From Candidatus Vogelbacteria bacterium (GTDB lineage: Bacteria; Patescibacteriota; Minisyncoccia; Phycocordibacterales; XYD1-FULL-46-19): DNA of 47,834 nucleotides. Each line of letters opens with the position of its first letter. Within the stretch, counting starts at the first letter, position 1. Where the stretch lies: positions 1 through 47,834 of the forward strand of contig JACPIA010000001.1 in assembly GCA_016188295.1 (NCBI GenBank), given 5' to 3'. The translations under genes and the position numbers were made by a program. Of the stretch, positions 46,383-47,834 are shown in pieces. The notes beneath the pieces are model-generated. The model did no database searches and was not told the origin of the DNA. It saw only the letters and a list, made by a program, of their open reading frames with translations.

Positions 46383-46646
46383 TCAGTCCTCCTTCATCTT
46401 GGCGAGGTAGACATGTGTCTCGTGGCCGTTGATCCTGAACTCGGTCTGGATGCGGAACACGACCCAGCCGGCCCCGATCAGCTCCTTGAGCTTTGGTGCC
46501 CAGTAGTCGTTGATATAGCAGCTGGCGTACTCGGCCACCTGGTCGTGGTCGATGTTGCGGTCCATCAGAATCGCGGGTTGCAATCCTGGCTCCGCCGTCC
46601 CGGCAGACCACAAAGCCTCATGAATTCTTTCTTGCGTGGGTGTCAT
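46383..46646 (-). CDS. Small hypothetical protein, strong SD
   Basis: GGAGG 8 nt before ATG; promoter TTGACA-17-TAGCAT upstream (46726-46698); terminator downstream. Confidence 0.75.
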   Translation of the reverse strand: MTPTQERIHEALWSAGTAEPGLQPAILMDRNIDHDQVAEYASCYINDYWAPKLKELIGAGWVVFRIQTEFRINGHETHVYLAKMKED

Positions 46647-46697
46647 CTTTCAGTCCTCCAGTCGGTTGGGTGTTACTGAACGTACTTACCTTTAAAG

Positions 46698-46726
46698 ATG
46701 CTAGCATATTCTCACGCAGATGTCAA
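46698..46726 (-). promoter_or_regulatory. sigma70-type promoter for 46383-46646
   Basis: Minus strand TTGACA, 17-nt spacer ending TGC, TAGCAT. Confidence 0.7.
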
Positions 46727-46776
46727 GTACATGTAGGTATCATGACCTTGGCAACGCCAAGGGGTAAAATAGGAAA

Positions 46777-46986
46777 ATGTCATACACAACCAATCCAAAC
46801 ATGGGAAAAGTGAGGAAAGTGAGGAGAGACGCGGTCAATTTAGTGAAGTATCGTCATTGGTCGATGTGTAAGGTGGCGCTTCGTCTTGGAGTGGAGTCCA
46901 GCACCATTTCGAGATGGTGCAAGCGCCCTTTTGCTACAGGATGGCATGAATTGCCGACTCAATCATTCGGCCAAAGACTAGCCTAA
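46777..46986 (+). CDS. Short HTH protein resembling the N-terminus of an IS481-like transposase
   Basis: MSYTTNPNMGKVRKVRRDAVNLVKYRHWSMCKVALRLGVESSTISRWCKRP. Confidence 0.6.
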   Translation: MSYTTNPNMGKVRKVRRDAVNLVKYRHWSMCKVALRLGVESSTISRWCKRPFATGWHELPTQSFGQRLA

Positions 46987-46994
46987 GCGCTTTG

Positions 46995-47043
46995 AAAAAA
47001 GAAAACCGCCCAATCAATTGCCGAGCGGCTTCTTGGTGGGCGG
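46995..47043 (-). terminator. Rho-independent terminator (minus)
   Basis: CCGCCC / GGGCGG arms with minus-strand TTTTCTTTTTT. Confidence 0.65.
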
Positions 47044-47068
47044 GTTACTGCTGAAGGTTCGAGTTGGA

Positions 47069-47266
47069 TCAGACCAACTCGGCCCTTTCCATCTCGTTGC
47101 GAGCACAACTGTTGGCTGGAAAGATGCCCCATTCCTCGGGCATCTCGTCACCGACGTTCAGTCCAGGACAGTCCGGCTTCTCGACGAAGATGTAGGTGCC
47201 GTTGACCTCCCGCACGAGCCCACCGCCCTGCGTTCCCCAAACGGGGTACTTGTACATACGCTCCAT
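47069..47266 (-). CDS. Small hypothetical protein, perfect SD
   Basis: AAGGAGGTATCCG-ATG on minus strand. Confidence 0.7.
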   Translation of the reverse strand: MERMYKYPVWGTQGGGLVREVNGTYIFVEKPDCPGLNVGDEMPEEWGIFPANSCARNEMERAELV

Positions 47267-47302
47267 CGGATACCTCCTTCTTTGTGGTTAGTTGGGCTTT
47301 GT

Positions 47303-47587
47303 TCACGACCAGTCGGTCTTGGGGTCTTCGCCCATGACCTCGATGACGGCCTGTCGGAAGCACTCGCGACGCAGCTTCTGTTCGTCCTCGATGATTGGCT
47401 TCAGAAGCCATCTCTCGAAGCGGTTGAGCGGCTTGAGCTTACGCTCCTTGGCGACACTCTTGTCGAGCATCGAGACATGACCGGATAAACCGATCGCGGT
47501 GTATTCTGCCCGCTCGAAGAGCGGACCGAGCCGACCCGTGATCCTGAACAGGAACAGAAACGGATAACGGATTGCTATCGTCGTCAT
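47303..47587 (-). CDS. Small hypothetical protein, perfect SD (ORF open to 47629)
   Basis: GAGGAGGTTGCGAAACC-ATG; MTTIAIRYPFLFLFRITGRLGPLFERAEYTA... Confidence 0.7.
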   Translation of the reverse strand: MTTIAIRYPFLFLFRITGRLGPLFERAEYTAIGLSGHVSMLDKSVAKERKLKPLNRFERWLLKPIIEDEQKLRRECFRQAVIEVMGEDPKTDWS

Positions 47588-47660
47588 GGTTTCGCAACCT
47601 CCTCGTTTGTTGAAATGTGCTGTAATCAAGCCACGATGGCTCGATTATTTTTCTATTACA

Positions 47661-47689
47661 AGTATAGCATATACGATCTAGTTAGTCAA
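47661..47689 (-). promoter_or_regulatory. sigma70-type promoter abutting the right IS30 copy
   Basis: Minus strand TTGACT, 17-nt spacer ending TGC, TATACT. Confidence 0.7.
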
Positions 47690-47698
47690 GCACAAATA

Positions 47699-47834
47699 AG
47701 TGAATTCTCACTCTAAACGCAACAAAGTTTGCAGGCTAATTGCAACACCCTTTCGGGGCCTCACACTGGAAGGATGTCACATACACACATAGGTTCGGGC
47801 GACCGATCCTGCATTTCGCGGATGCTGAAGGCTG
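47699..47834 (+). mobile_element. Second IS30 copy, inverted relative to the left one and cut by window end
   Basis: Identical to reverse complement of ~916-1051; transposase start ATG at 47774. Confidence 0.93.

Noticed and set aside
46267-47488. ORFs 46267-46611, 46413-46679, 47018-47488, 47148-47411 and 47292-47480
   Set aside because: Overlap the better supported minus-strand genes that have Shine-Dalgarno sites and promoters.
1-47834. Terminal repeat as evidence for a circular molecule
   Set aside because: The shared ends are in inverted, not direct, orientation and are explained by two IS30 copies.
1-47834. Whole window as an IS30 composite transposon
   Set aside because: The inside is essential translation and pilus genes in largely typical order; 46 kb of core genome is not a plausible cargo.

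Overview
The window looks like one contig or chromosomal segment from a Candidate Phyla Radiation (Patescibacteria/Parcubacteria-like) genome. Most of it is a dense housekeeping core: clpP, tig, ppa, nusA, a type IV pilus cluster (pilB, pilC and prepilins), tpiA-pgk, recJ, RNase H, a split comEC, an ECF-like sigma factor, rpmB, an M50 protease, rpsL-rpsG-fusA, and tuf followed by a long S10/spc ribosomal protein cluster through secY-adk-map-ndk. No rpmD (L30) lies between rpsE and rplO, which is a known CPR trait. After this come a dockerin/PKD-like surface protein, an MBL/beta-CASP hydrolase and a LOG-like protein. The two ends carry inverted copies of one IS30-family element, complete at the left and cut by the window end at the right. 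Next to them are accessory genes with strong Shine-Dalgarno sites, which most core genes appear to lack. The strongest leads are: (1) a C-type-lectin-like protein at the left edge whose last ~100 nt are strongly adenine-poor, as in variable regions of diversity-generating retroelements; (2) a repeated leader layout of promoter, immediate hairpin plus U-tract, then gene, at nusA, tuf, rpsS and rpsZ; (3) both IS30 copies ending exactly the same distance from a TTGAC promoter; (4) dispersed CAAGGC-N3-GCCTTG and CGAGGC-TAA-GCCTCG palindromes; (5) a 6S-like intergenic RNA; (6) an orphan MNT antitoxin whose HEPN partner seems cut down to six codons at a palindrome; (7) heptad CTAAYYT repeats just before ppa, fusA and rplX. 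All assignments come from reading sequence and motifs; no database search was run.
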